NCBI RefSeq assembly: GCF_001278805.1
Contig: NZ_CP012602.1
Coordinates: forward strand, 2,386,001-2,450,000
Reading direction: 5' to 3'
Length of the DNA stretch: 64,000 nt
From: Bacillus sp. FJAT-18017
GTDB lineage: Bacteria; Bacillota; Bacilli; Bacillales; Cytobacillaceae
Shown: piece after piece, positions 51,891 through 59,376 of the stretch
How the letters are laid out: every line of letters begins with the position of its first letter
Position numbering within the stretch: the stretch's first letter is position 1
The notes under the pieces: generated by a model
Database searches by the model: none
Told to the model about the DNA's origin: nothing
The model's input: the letters and a program-made list of their open reading frames with translations, nothing else
Translations under genes and position numbers: made by a program

Positions 51891-51989
51891 GTTCTTAACT
51901 AATCCAACACAATTGGATAACTCGTTTCAGGCCAGAAAGCCTCATCTAGCAGGTTTATTTCGTTATGGCCAGGAATGGTAGTTAAGAAC
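51891..51989. other. Long-range inverted repeat in intergenic DNA
   Basis: GTTCTTAACTA (51891-51901) and TAGTTAAGAAC (51979-51989) are perfect 11-bp arms, with an outer pair GTATGT (51870) / ACATAC (51996). The gap 51723-52154 also holds a GCAGCTG...CAGCTGC hairpin near 51780. No gene is supported there. Confidence 0.45.
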
Positions 51990-52102
51990 AAATGGACATA
52001 CAAGCATGCATTCCTTAAACCGACTGTAGCTGTGTAATGTGCATATGCTATTTATTTTTGTTTTTTTTAAGGAGAAGTGGCGAATAATAACCGCCCTTTT
52101 TG

Positions 52103-52138
52103 AGCCGCGCTGATCTGTTCAGCGCGGCTATTTTTATT
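52103..52138 (+). terminator. Strong intrinsic terminator upstream of the mutS2-like gene
   Basis: A perfect 11-bp stem AGCCGCGCTGA / TCAGCGCGGCT followed by ATTTTTATTTT. It lies only 16 bases before ATG 52155. It either ends an upstream transcript or acts as an attenuator in the leader of the mutS2-like gene. Confidence 0.88.
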
Positions 52139-52154
52139 TTAGGAGATGGGAAAT

Positions 52155-53870
52155 ATGAATATTCACACGTTTAAGGTTCTTGATTTTAATAAAATCAGGG
52201 AAGAACTTGCGGCATATGCATTAACGACTGCGGGAAAAGAAAAACTTGTTAACTTGATGCCATCAACGAATATAAACCAAATAGAAGCTTTACTGGACGA
52301 ACTTTCCGAAGCGGTTGAAATTATGAGGATCAGTACGAGCGTCCCTGTTCATGGGCTTGAAGGGATTAATTCAATTCTTCAGGGGATCAATAAAGGTTCA
52401 GCCTTGAAGCCGGAGCAATATAGCCGCCTGTATGACTTTTTGGATTGCTGCGTAAAAATGAAGCGGTTTATGAAGGATAAGGACTTTGTTGCACCGAGGG
52501 TAGCCAGCTATATTTATGCTATTGATGAATTGCCCGCACTCGCTGCCGAAATTATCCGCTGCATCCGCCATGGCGGTGTGGATGATTATGCCAGCAAGGA
52601 GCTTTTGAAAATACGAAAGCAAATTGCTGTCCAGGAAGAACGTCTAAAGGAGAAGGTTCAGCAGCTTGTCCGCTCTGCTAAATACAAAACGTATTTGCAG
52701 GAGAATACAGTAAGCTTAAGGGACGGCCGCTATGTTATTTCTGTTAAAAAAGAATACAGGACGAAGATAAAAGGTGCAGTTCTAGATACGTCGGCTTCCG
52801 GTTCGACCATTTATATTGAGCCCGAGGAAATATCTTCTTACCATGATGAATTATTTTGGCTAAAGTCCGATGAAGAATCGGAGGTAGAAAAAATCCTAAG
52901 TTACTTGACTGGGCTTGTGGAGGCAAATGAGCAGCAATTGCGCTTCGCTGTTGAAACTATGGTCCATTACGACTTTTTGTTTGCAAAAGCAAAATACAGC
53001 CGGGCAATTGATGGGAAGAAGGTTTCAGTAAACGAATCTCATATCATCAGACTTAAGGGCGCGAAACATCCATTGCTCGGTGATCAAGCAGTAGCGCTTA
53101 CCATCCAGCTTGGTGATCCGCAAAATGCACTGGTCATAACCGGGCCCAATACCGGAGGAAAAACAGTTTCCATTAAAACTGTCGGACTTTTGACGCTCAT
53201 GGCTCAATCGGGTCTATTTTTACCGGTGGAAGAAGGAAGTGAAATTGCTGTCTACCAGAATATTCTCGTCGATATCGGTGATGGCCAGAGTATTACTGAA
53301 AATTTAAGTACATTCAGTTCAAGAATCGTCAACATCATAGAGATTTTAAAAGAAACAAATGACAGGTCCCTCGTCTTGCTGGATGAGCTGGGATCCGGAA
53401 CGGACCCTGGTGAAGGAATGGGGCTTGCCACAGCTATACTCGAACAGCTTTACGCTAAAGGGGCAACCCTGCTGGCGACGACCCACTATAGTGAAATCAA
53501 GGATTTTGCGGACCGCCATGATGGATTCATCAACGGATCTATGGAGTTTGATATCAATACGCTGAAGCCAACATACCGGCTCACTATCGGCGAGGGCGGG
53601 GAAAGCCAGGCATTTGCCATCGCATTGAAGCTTGGGGTCCACCCGAAGCTGATTGAAAGGGCACATCAAATAACGTACAAGGAAGAAAAGTTATACGGAG
53701 ATATCCGAATTGAGGATAGTAAAAAGAAAGATATGGATAGGCAAATAATCGTCAATCGGCACCAGCAGCGAAAAAAACAGGTGCAAAAGGCCACAGGACA
53801 TGTCCAGCACTATTCCATGGGTGATAATGTCACGATATCACCTGACAATAGAATTTGGCATCGTTTATAA
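52155..53870 (+). CDS. MutS2-like ATPase, Smr-less, interrupted by a frameshift near its 3' end
   Basis: 571 residues before the stop. MutS2 core and clamp: NIHTFKVLDFNKIREELAAY, SLRDGRYVISVKKEYR, LDTSASGSTIYIEPEEI. ATPase: GPNTGGKT (330-337), LLDELGSGTDPGEG (408-421) and ATTHYSEIK. Full MutS2 has about 785 residues with a C-terminal Smr nuclease domain; this protein belongs to the shorter group of about 640 residues without Smr. At about 53850 the frame shifts: the last residues ISPDNRIWHRL are out of register, and the expected continuation (FGIVYKGPDEQGNY) is in the +2 frame. The activity of the truncated form is uncertain. ATG 52155 has AGGAG 9 bases upstream. Confidence 0.85.
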   Translation: MNIHTFKVLDFNKIREELAAYALTTAGKEKLVNLMPSTNINQIEALLDELSEAVEIMRISTSVPVHGLEGINSILQGINKGSALKPEQYSRLYDFLDCCVKMKRFMKDKDFVAPRVASYIYAIDELPALAAEIIRCIRHGGVDDYASKELLKIRKQIAVQEERLKEKVQQLVRSAKYKTYLQENTVSLRDGRYVISVKKEYRTKIKGAVLDTSASGSTIYIEPEEISSYHDELFWLKSDEESEVEKILSYLTGLVEANEQQLRFAVETMVHYDFLFAKAKYSRAIDGKKVSVNESHIIRLKGAKHPLLGDQAVALTIQLGDPQNALVITGPNTGGKTVSIKTVGLLTLMAQSGLFLPVEEGSEIAVYQNILVDIGDGQSITENLSTFSSRIVNIIEILKETNDRSLVLLDELGSGTDPGEGMGLATAILEQLYAKGATLLATTHYSEIKDFADRHDGFINGSMEFDINTLKPTYRLTIGEGGESQAFAIALKLGVHPKLIERAHQITYKEEKLYGDIRIEDSKKKDMDRQIIVNRHQQRKKQVQKATGHVQHYSMGDNVTISPDNRIWHRL

Positions 53871-54081
53871 GGGTCCGGACGAGCAAGGAAATTACATTGT
53901 TCAAATTAAGGGTGAGAAACGAACAGTCAACCACAAACGGTTAACGCTGAAAATCGCAGCTGCTGAACTCTATCCCGAGGACTATGATTTTGATATTGTG
54001 TTTAAGTCCAAGGATTATCGAAAAAAGAGCAAAATCATGTCAAAGCGGCATGGGGATATTGTGATAGAGCATGAGGAGTAA
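53851..54081 (+). pseudogene. Detached 3' end of the MutS2-like gene
   Basis: The shifted frame continues the protein from FGIVYKGPDEQGNYIVQIKG to MSKRHGDIVIEHEE, about 76 residues. Removing one A in the GACAATAGAATTTGGC stretch (53844-53859) would restore one 647-codon gene. This segment has no start codon or ribosome site of its own, so it is expressed only if ribosomes shift or the base is a sequencing error. Confidence 0.75.
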
Positions 54082-54100
54082 GGAAACAGGGTAATAGAGG

Positions 54101-54141
54101 AATGGTGTCTCCTATTTCGGAGATGCCATTTCAACCTTTTT
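54101..54141 (+). terminator. Terminator after the mutS2-like gene
   Basis: AATGGTGTCTCC pairs with GGAGATGCCATT; CAACCTTTTTT follows. Confidence 0.78.
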
Positions 54142-54157
54142 TAGGACAAAATAAAAG

Positions 54158-54241
54158 AAAGCCTGGCGGGACTTGAACCCGCAAGATGCACATCAGCCTT
54201 CGAATAGGCTGGTGGCTGCTCTGCCGTTGAGCTACAAGCTT
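54158..54241 (-). tRNA. Unusual tRNA-like gene, isotype uncertain
   Basis: On the minus strand: acceptor AAGCTTG pairs with CAGGCTT (7 bp, extended to 9 by flanking bases), TA at positions 8-9, D-arm GCTC-AACGGCA-GAGC, and T-arm GCGGG-TTCAAGT-CCCGC, all canonical. The middle is not: 5 to 6 extra bases (GCCAC) come before a stem CAGCC/GGCTG that closes an 8-base loop TATTCGAA, and the variable region is a small GATG-TG-CATC hairpin. The loop would allow TCG (Arg) or TTC (Glu) readings. Total 84 nt; CCA is not encoded. It may be a real atypical tRNA or a decayed copy. Confidence 0.6.
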
Positions 54242-54286
54242 TCATAATAAGTATAGGGACAATCAAGGAAAATTATGCAAATTTCC

Positions 54287-54586
54287 CTATCTTTTTCTTT
54301 TCGAGATTTCTTCTGTTACGATAAATGCTAGATCGTCATTACCAAAAAGTGATAATACACCAAGCAGGGTCTGATCAGGCACTTCGCCGGCTTCGTCTTT
54401 TGCTACAGTCAATTCAAGCGCTTCACGCAAGGCGTGGTTGGAGCCTTGATGGGGATAGGCTTTTAAATAGATTTCCTCCGGGTCAAGGTCATTGTTGATG
54501 CACCACTGCGCGAAAACTAGGATCATCATTTTCTCATCGGCCTGGTAATTCTCGATGATTCTATCCTGAAGTTCTTTGTTATTCAT
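54287..54586 (-). CDS. Conserved small protein of unknown function
   Basis: 99 residues from ATG 54586, with AAGGAGAA 8 bases upstream. It is helical and acidic, with NNKELQDRIIENYQADEKM, ILVFAQWCINNDLDPEEIY and a C-terminal LLGVLSLFGNDDLAFIVTEE. There is no signal or membrane segment. I do not recognise a named family. It stands alone next to the tRNA-like gene. Confidence 0.65.
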   Translation of the reverse strand: MNNKELQDRIIENYQADEKMMILVFAQWCINNDLDPEEIYLKAYPHQGSNHALREALELTVAKDEAGEVPDQTLLGVLSLFGNDDLAFIVTEEISKRKR

Positions 54587-54702
54587 CTTTTGTTCTCCTT
54601 CTGCCATGTTAGCTTAAGTATACGCGATTGTTAAAAAGTTTTCACGTTCATGCAGGGAAATCCGGGGAAATGTCGAATTGCAAGAGTAAGGAGTGAAGCC
54701 AA

Positions 54703-54963
54703 TTGGAGACAGTGATTTTAACAACCTATAAAATTCCCGGCCTGCCGATGCCGATTAAGATTGCTTCAACCATTGAGCCGAAGAAGGAACAAATCTATAA
54801 TAAGTTGATTGAGTTGCTCAATCAGTATAATATTGAAGGCGACATCCAGTTTAAAAAACTGCTTGTCGAAAATGAAAACTCGATGTACATTTATGAGCTT
54901 GGCGAAAAACGCTGCATGGTGCTTGTCGAGAAGTTAGAAAAAGTTAAAGAATTTGATGTGTGA
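54703..54963 (+). CDS. Small protein of unknown function
   Basis: 86 residues, starting at TTG 54703 with AAGGAG 10 bases upstream. It reads ETVILTTYKIPGLPMPIKIA and then KKEQIYNKLIELLNQYNIEG, ending with a basic/acidic helix. No family recognised. It lies 75 bases before the DUF1292 gene in the same direction and may share its transcript. Confidence 0.6.
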   Translation: METVILTTYKIPGLPMPIKIASTIEPKKEQIYNKLIELLNQYNIEGDIQFKKLLVENENSMYIYELGEKRCMVLVEKLEKVKEFDV

Positions 54964-55038
54964 GCAGGGCATGAATTCTTCTCTTTTTGGGAAAATAATG
55001 AACGAATGTCCTAACCATCTGCAGAGAGGAGACGTTTT

Positions 55039-55317
55039 ATGGAAAAGATTGAAGTTGGTGAGATTTTTACCATTGCTGATGAAAATGATGAAGAACAGCA
55101 GGTTGAAGTACTTGCTGTCATGGAACTTGATGGTACTGAATACGTTGCAGTAAGCTTTATCGAGGATCTGGAGGAAGATACTGAGGACGATATCGACATT
55201 TTCTTCTTGAAAGTTGATGAGGAAGGCGACCTCGATGCGATTCAAACAGATGAAGAGTTTGATAAAGTGGCGGCAGAATTCGAGAGAGTAATGGACGAGG
55301 AAGAAGATAACGAGTAA
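55039..55317 (+). CDS. DUF1292 family acidic protein (YrzB-like)
   Basis: 92 residues, very acidic. FTIADENDEEQQVEVLAVME and EYVAVSFIEDLEED are the DUF1292 pattern; the C-terminus is EEFDKVAAEFERVMDEEED. Found across Bacilli, often as YrzB beside yrvI-type resolvase genes; the function is unknown. AGAGGAG lies 7-8 bases before ATG. Confidence 0.82.
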   Translation: MEKIEVGEIFTIADENDEEQQVEVLAVMELDGTEYVAVSFIEDLEEDTEDDIDIFFLKVDEEGDLDAIQTDEEFDKVAAEFERVMDEEEDNE

Positions 55318-55322
55318 AAAAC

Positions 55323-55360
55323 AAGGGAGAGCTTATAAAACCAAGCTCTCCCTATTTTTG
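55323..55360. terminator. Bidirectional terminator
   Basis: AGGGAGAGCTT and AAGCTCTCCCT with T-tracts on both strands, between convergent genes. Confidence 0.88.
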
Positions 55361-55363
55361 TGC

Positions 55364-56506
55364 CTAATTCTTAGTCACTAGCCTATCTTGTTTGATTACA
55401 TCGTTTATTGTCCCGGCAAGGCTGGTGTCACCGCTGCTATCATGTCCGGCCTCCCAAAGCATCATTCCGCCAAACCCGTTTTTAAACGCAAGTTCGGCTT
55501 TTTTTGCCACAGTTGGCTCCCCATTATAAAAATAAGTTGTCCCGTTTACAGTAATATAATCTTTCTGTGCATTACGAGGATCTTTTTTTACAATTGCGGC
55601 ATACGATAGCTGTTTAGCATTTTGGTCTTCAGGCTGTGCATAAGCCGGGATACCAAGGACAAGCTTTTCCTTTGAAAGCTGGAGACGATCAAAATAGCTG
55701 GACCAATAATGAACAATAGTCTCAACATAGTCATACGGAGCGAGGTTCGCAGCGTGATACCCGTCATCCCATTGCCCGTCGTAGGCCATAATATGTATAC
55801 GGTCCGTGTATTGGAAAAGCTCCGGCTTAAAGACGACAGAATTGACTTCTTTACCTGTCACGGCATTAATTTTCGAATAAACAGCAACTGAAAGTTCTTT
55901 GTTTAGCGGGTCTAGCCTTAACTTTAATTCCTTTGCAAATTCAGTAAGGTTTTGTGCGTCTTCCTCAGATCGCGGATGCTCAAAATCAATATCGATACCA
56001 TCAAGCTGTTCTTTATTGACGATTGCAAGCAATTCATTCACAAGCCTTGTTCGCGACGGTTCCTGGCTGATTGCCTGTTTAAAGTATGGATACGAAGCAC
56101 CGCCAGATAAGTGGTACCAGCCGCCAACAGCAAGCATGACTTTTGTGTTTTCCTCCCTGGCAAGCTTAACGGTCTGTCTTAAGTTGTCCCAGGCCATGTC
56201 ACCGTTCATCGCAACTTGTCCATCTGCAGCGGGATGGGCAAATGAGAAGATGATATGCGTATACTCTTTGTAATTTGTGTTTTTCGGGTCACGGAAATCC
56301 TGTACATACCCTATAACAGCCTTTTCAGCTTCAGGTTCTGGCACCACTTTACCTGGAAGAGCCTTTAAGGAGCCAGAAGCAGGATTATTGGTATAACTCG
56401 GTTCCGGTGAAGCCTTATATGAAGTAACCAATGAGCCAACAAGGAATCCGCCTATAAAGATAAAGAGAGTGATTAAAATAAATGCAAGTTTGCGTGAAAG
56501 TTTCAT
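55364..56506 (-). CDS. Membrane-anchored glycoside hydrolase family 18 protein
   Basis: 380 residues. One N-terminal membrane helix (ILITLFIFIGGFLVGSLV) anchors it outside the cell. The GH18 barrel has YTHIIFSFAHP, KVMLAVGGWYHLSGG and the catalytic DGIDIDFE (residues 169-176, acid E176), followed by RIHIMAYDGQWDDGYHAA and GGMMLWEAGHDSSGD. The intact DxxDxDxE motif suggests chitinase or peptidoglycan N-acetylglucosaminidase activity. Unlike the next gene, it has no LysM repeats. Confidence 0.85.
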   Translation of the reverse strand: MKLSRKLAFILITLFIFIGGFLVGSLVTSYKASPEPSYTNNPASGSLKALPGKVVPEPEAEKAVIGYVQDFRDPKNTNYKEYTHIIFSFAHPAADGQVAMNGDMAWDNLRQTVKLAREENTKVMLAVGGWYHLSGGASYPYFKQAISQEPSRTRLVNELLAIVNKEQLDGIDIDFEHPRSEEDAQNLTEFAKELKLRLDPLNKELSVAVYSKINAVTGKEVNSVVFKPELFQYTDRIHIMAYDGQWDDGYHAANLAPYDYVETIVHYWSSYFDRLQLSKEKLVLGIPAYAQPEDQNAKQLSYAAIVKKDPRNAQKDYITVNGTTYFYNGEPTVAKKAELAFKNGFGGMMLWEAGHDSSGDTSLAGTINDVIKQDRLVTKN

Positions 56507-56564
56507 GACGCCCCTCCCAATTAATGCTCTATCATTCTATCAGAAAAGGAAGATTGTCGCAGTG

Positions 56565-56718
56565 GTAAATATCAGGCGCTGCTCGAAAATCCTCATTACG
56601 CTATCGCGTAATTTCGTGCGATGCATTTTCGGGAAGCTTTCCTTGTGCTATCGCCTTTTCTTCGTGCGATGTTTATGCTGCCGAAGCTTCCCTAATGGAG
56701 CTAGACGTAAACTAGCTA
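56565..56718 (+). repeat. Interspersed repeat, copy D
   Basis: GGGAAGCTTTCCTTGTGCTA, CCTTTTCTTCGTGCGATGTT and TATGCTGCCGAAGC match copy C (10790-10868) closely, and the end CTAATGGAGCTAGACGTAAA matches the TGGAGCTAGACGTAGA end of copies A and B. No gene overlaps it. Confidence 0.65.
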
Positions 56719-56765
56719 GATAAAAAAGTAATCCACAGTCGCGAAATTTAAAGTTTACTTTACAA

Positions 56766-56797
56766 TGAAAAAAGCCAGTATTCATCTACTGGCCTTA
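56766..56797 (-). terminator. Terminator of the SleL-type gene
   Basis: On the minus strand GCCAGTA and TACTGGC with a GATGAA loop, followed by T6. Confidence 0.85.
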
Positions 56798-58213
56798 TCT
56801 CAGTTTTCGTATTGTAAAGTTATCTTGGAGCAGCAGCCAGTTCTGGGGATATGGATATCCAAGTACCCAATAACTGATCCCGCGTAAATTGTATTCCTTA
56901 ACAAGATCAAATTTCGCCTGCGCGCTTCTAGCATCCTCGAACCAGACCACATGCTGGCGCCCCTGCTCATCTTTGTAATAAAAATAAGGGGAAGCTGCTG
57001 TCTGGTCATATTGTATGGCTGCGCCGTAGCGAATCGCCCTATTAACCGCTTCCTGCGGGCTGTATGTTTCCGCTTCCTGCCCCTGTTCATGTGGAAGAAT
57101 CCAATCCCTTGCGTATAATTGGAATCCCATCATTATTTTATCCCTAGGCATAACCGAGACTGCGTAATCGAGTACTCTCCGGATTTCGTTCAGAGGCGAA
57201 ACGGCCATTGGTGGCCCGAGCCTGTAGCCCCATTCATACGTCATCAGCACTGAAAAGTCAGCAATCCTGCCATGGGCAGGATAATCATGTGCTTCATAAA
57301 GCAGCCCCTTTTGTTCGCCGCTTATTTTTGGAGCCAATGAAGTGGAAACAAAATATCCTTCACGATGCAGCAAATCAACTGTTCGCTGCAGGAACTGATT
57401 ATACAGTTCCCTGTCTGCTGGCAGGACATTTTCAAAGTCAATATTCAATCCCCGGTAGCCCTTATTTTTCATAATATCGAGAATATTTGCAAGAAGCTTC
57501 TCCCGGTTGGCGGAGCTTGCAAGGACTTCATGGGCGATATTCTCCCCGGCTTCAGTTGCTGTGAAATTAGTAATCGACATCATTGGCAGCGCACCTTCAG
57601 AAAGACCGGCCTGAATCGCATCAGTATCATCCTGCATATAAAGGACTAGTGACCCATCCGGCTGTATGACATATGCAAAAGGGGCAATATACGTCATATC
57701 CTGGGCAACTTCGCTTACAAGCTGGACGGCTTTTTCGTTCGAATGGTACGTAAAAGCGTTTGTTTCAATCACTTTCTTTTGCCGCGGAATTACAAGCACC
57801 ATCCCAATCTGAATAACGTTAGGATTGGCAAGATTATTTGAACGGATAATTTGCGGCACTGTAGTTCCGTAGCCCTGGGCAATTTGCCAGAGAGTTTCCC
57901 CAACCCTTACCGTATGACGGATTGGCGGTATTCTTAAAACCATCCCAGGGTAAAGTACGTTGGGATCCGCAATGGCATTTGCTTGAATAATTGCATTGAT
58001 GCTAACTCCATAGCGCTGGGAAATCGACCAAAGTGCCTCTCCGCGCCGGACGGTATGAAGCACGTCCGGTATAGGTATAATAAGCGCCTGGCCGACTGCA
58101 AGCCGAGAAGGATCTTCAAGGCCGTTTGTTTCGGCGATGCTTTGTATAGATGTTTGATAACGGCGAGCTATCTGCCATAACGCCTCACCACGCTCGACAA
58201 CATGGATAATCAT
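56795..58213 (-). CDS. sleL: Spore cortex-lytic N-acetylglucosaminidase with three LysM domains (SleL/YaaH type)
   Basis: 472 residues from ATG 58213 (GAGGGGGT 6 bases upstream). Three LysM repeats: VVERGEALWQIARRYQTS, VRRGEALWSISQRYGVS and VRVGETLWQIAQGYGTT, each with an NP-x-VLxxGMxLxIP ending. The GH18 domain has YIAPFAYVIQPDGSL, MMSITNFTATEAGENIAHEV and the catalytic GLNIDFENV, then LMTYEWGYRLGPP. YaaH and SleL usually have two LysM domains; the third is unusual. There is no signal peptide, as is typical for spore coat/cortex enzymes. It degrades cortex fragments during germination. Confidence 0.88.
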   Translation of the reverse strand: MIIHVVERGEALWQIARRYQTSIQSIAETNGLEDPSRLAVGQALIIPIPDVLHTVRRGEALWSISQRYGVSINAIIQANAIADPNVLYPGMVLRIPPIRHTVRVGETLWQIAQGYGTTVPQIIRSNNLANPNVIQIGMVLVIPRQKKVIETNAFTYHSNEKAVQLVSEVAQDMTYIAPFAYVIQPDGSLVLYMQDDTDAIQAGLSEGALPMMSITNFTATEAGENIAHEVLASSANREKLLANILDIMKNKGYRGLNIDFENVLPADRELYNQFLQRTVDLLHREGYFVSTSLAPKISGEQKGLLYEAHDYPAHGRIADFSVLMTYEWGYRLGPPMAVSPLNEIRRVLDYAVSVMPRDKIMMGFQLYARDWILPHEQGQEAETYSPQEAVNRAIRYGAAIQYDQTAASPYFYYKDEQGRQHVVWFEDARSAQAKFDLVKEYNLRGISYWVLGYPYPQNWLLLQDNFTIRKLR

Positions 58214-58343
58214 CGGGTACCCCCTCATTAAAAGACCTACAAATAGGATATGAGCCTAGTTTGGATAGTGTGAGCGATGTATTCCTGCCTTTACATTCAT
58301 AGAAAGCGACTCAAAAGGAAAATCTATGAATGAGGTGATGTCA

Positions 58344-58742
58344 ATGCCCAGGGAGAATAATAGTAAAATCCACTCTGCGCTGAGTGATGAGTTGGCTAGA
58401 GAAATTGAAAGGCTGATTGATGGATTAAAGGTTACAAAGAACTTCCGGTCTGCGACAGCTGAAGAATGGTATATATTCCTTCCAGGTTATAGGGATGTTC
58501 AAACTGGCGGGGCGGCGGGGAAAGCGATTATTCATTATAACCTTTATGGAAACCGCGATGTTTTCATTAATACAACTATTATTTTTGATGACCCCCGACT
58601 ATATGATCCATCGCAGCATCAGCTTGTATATGCAGTTGCAGATGAACTTGTAAACAGGCTTGTCGGGTATGCTGATACGTTATTGTCAGTTCATGCCGGT
58701 GAAAATTCGTATCATGCGGAGTATGTAAGTCAAAAAGTGTGA
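58344..58742 (+). CDS. Protein of unknown function
   Basis: 132 residues from ATG 58344 (GAGGTG 6 bases upstream). The N-terminal helix ALSDELAREIERLIDGLKVT is followed by a beta-rich part (EEWYIFLPGYRDVQTGGAAG, YNLYGNRDVFINTTIIFDD) and a helical end. No family recognised and no signal peptide. A 51-residue ORF follows 12 bases later and is probably co-transcribed. Confidence 0.6.
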   Translation: MPRENNSKIHSALSDELAREIERLIDGLKVTKNFRSATAEEWYIFLPGYRDVQTGGAAGKAIIHYNLYGNRDVFINTTIIFDDPRLYDPSQHQLVYAVADELVNRLVGYADTLLSVHAGENSYHAEYVSQKV

Positions 58743-58754
58743 GGGAGTGCTCTT

Positions 58755-58910
58755 ATGGATAAGAAAGAAGAACAAGTTGAACAGAATGAAATGAATTCGG
58801 ATAATAAGAGGGATTTGTATGGGCTTAAAAAAGACGAAAGCCTGTTGTCCGTCCAGTTTGCTACAAATGAAAACAAGTATTTAACCGACACGGATGAGGG
58901 CTTATCTTAA
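58755..58910 (+). CDS. Small acidic/basic peptide of unknown function
   Basis: 51 residues with a GAGGGAG ribosome site about 7 bases before ATG. It is fully hydrophilic (MDKKEEQVEQNEMNSDNK start, then LKKDESLLSVQFATNENKY). No family recognised; likely a spore-associated or regulatory small protein in view of its neighbours, but that is inference. Confidence 0.45.
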   Translation: MDKKEEQVEQNEMNSDNKRDLYGLKKDESLLSVQFATNENKYLTDTDEGLS

Positions 58911-59098
58911 GGTTACTTAAGTAATAATAGGAAAATGAAATTGCATGATATTGATAATTAGAAGAGTATTTGATGAATAGTGGGAAGTTTGGGCAGCGGC
59001 TATCGCTGCCTTTAGTGCAAAATTAAAACTTTATATTACTTGTACAAGTACATGGACCTGATTATATAAAGGTGCCTATAGCTGCTGAGATGATTTGA

Positions 59099-59127
59099 TT
59101 GACAATATACCCCTATAGGTATATTAT
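59099..59127 (+). promoter_or_regulatory. Promoter with a CsoR/CstR-like palindromic operator in its spacer
   Basis: TTGACA, 17 bases and TATTAT form a near-consensus sigma-A promoter. The spacer region is a palindrome ATATACC-CCTATA-GGTATAT (59105-59124) resembling the TACCCC...GGGGTA half-sites bound by CsoR-family repressors (CsoR for Cu(I), CstR for persulfide). The downstream genes are a TGA-interrupted small frame and a TlpA-like thioredoxin, which suits copper or sulfur redox control. No csoR/cstR gene lies in the window. Confidence 0.6.
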
Positions 59128-59199
59128 TTAGATAATCAATGTTAACCTTTTCCAAGGGGTATGTAGATTATAAGTCAATTAAAATCAGGGGGTTATAAG

Positions 59200-59376
59200 A
59201 TGTCCGCTGAAGAAAAACAAGTGAAGGATTGTGCCGCAACTGGTAATTGAAGTATCAACCAAACAAAGGTTTCTGAACATGGAAAACAGGTGAAACAACC
59301 GTTTCCAATATGACCAGGAATGTTTGTATGGCTCCTGGCAGGAGTCATTTACATGATTTATAGTACCTTTAGTTGA
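59200..59376 (+). pseudogene. Small membrane-protein frame with two in-frame TGA codons
   Basis: From ATG 59200 (AGGGGGTT 8 bases upstream) the frame reads MSAEEKQVKDCAATGN, TGA at 59248, SINQTKVSEHGKQVKQPFPI, TGA at 59311, then PGMFVWLLAGVIYMIYSTFS and stop TGA 59374. Without the two stops it is a coherent 58-residue peptide with a polar start and a C-terminal membrane helix. TGA could stand for a lost TGG (Trp), which fits PI-W-PGMFVW, or in principle for selenocysteine. A decayed gene is the simplest reading. Confidence 0.5.
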
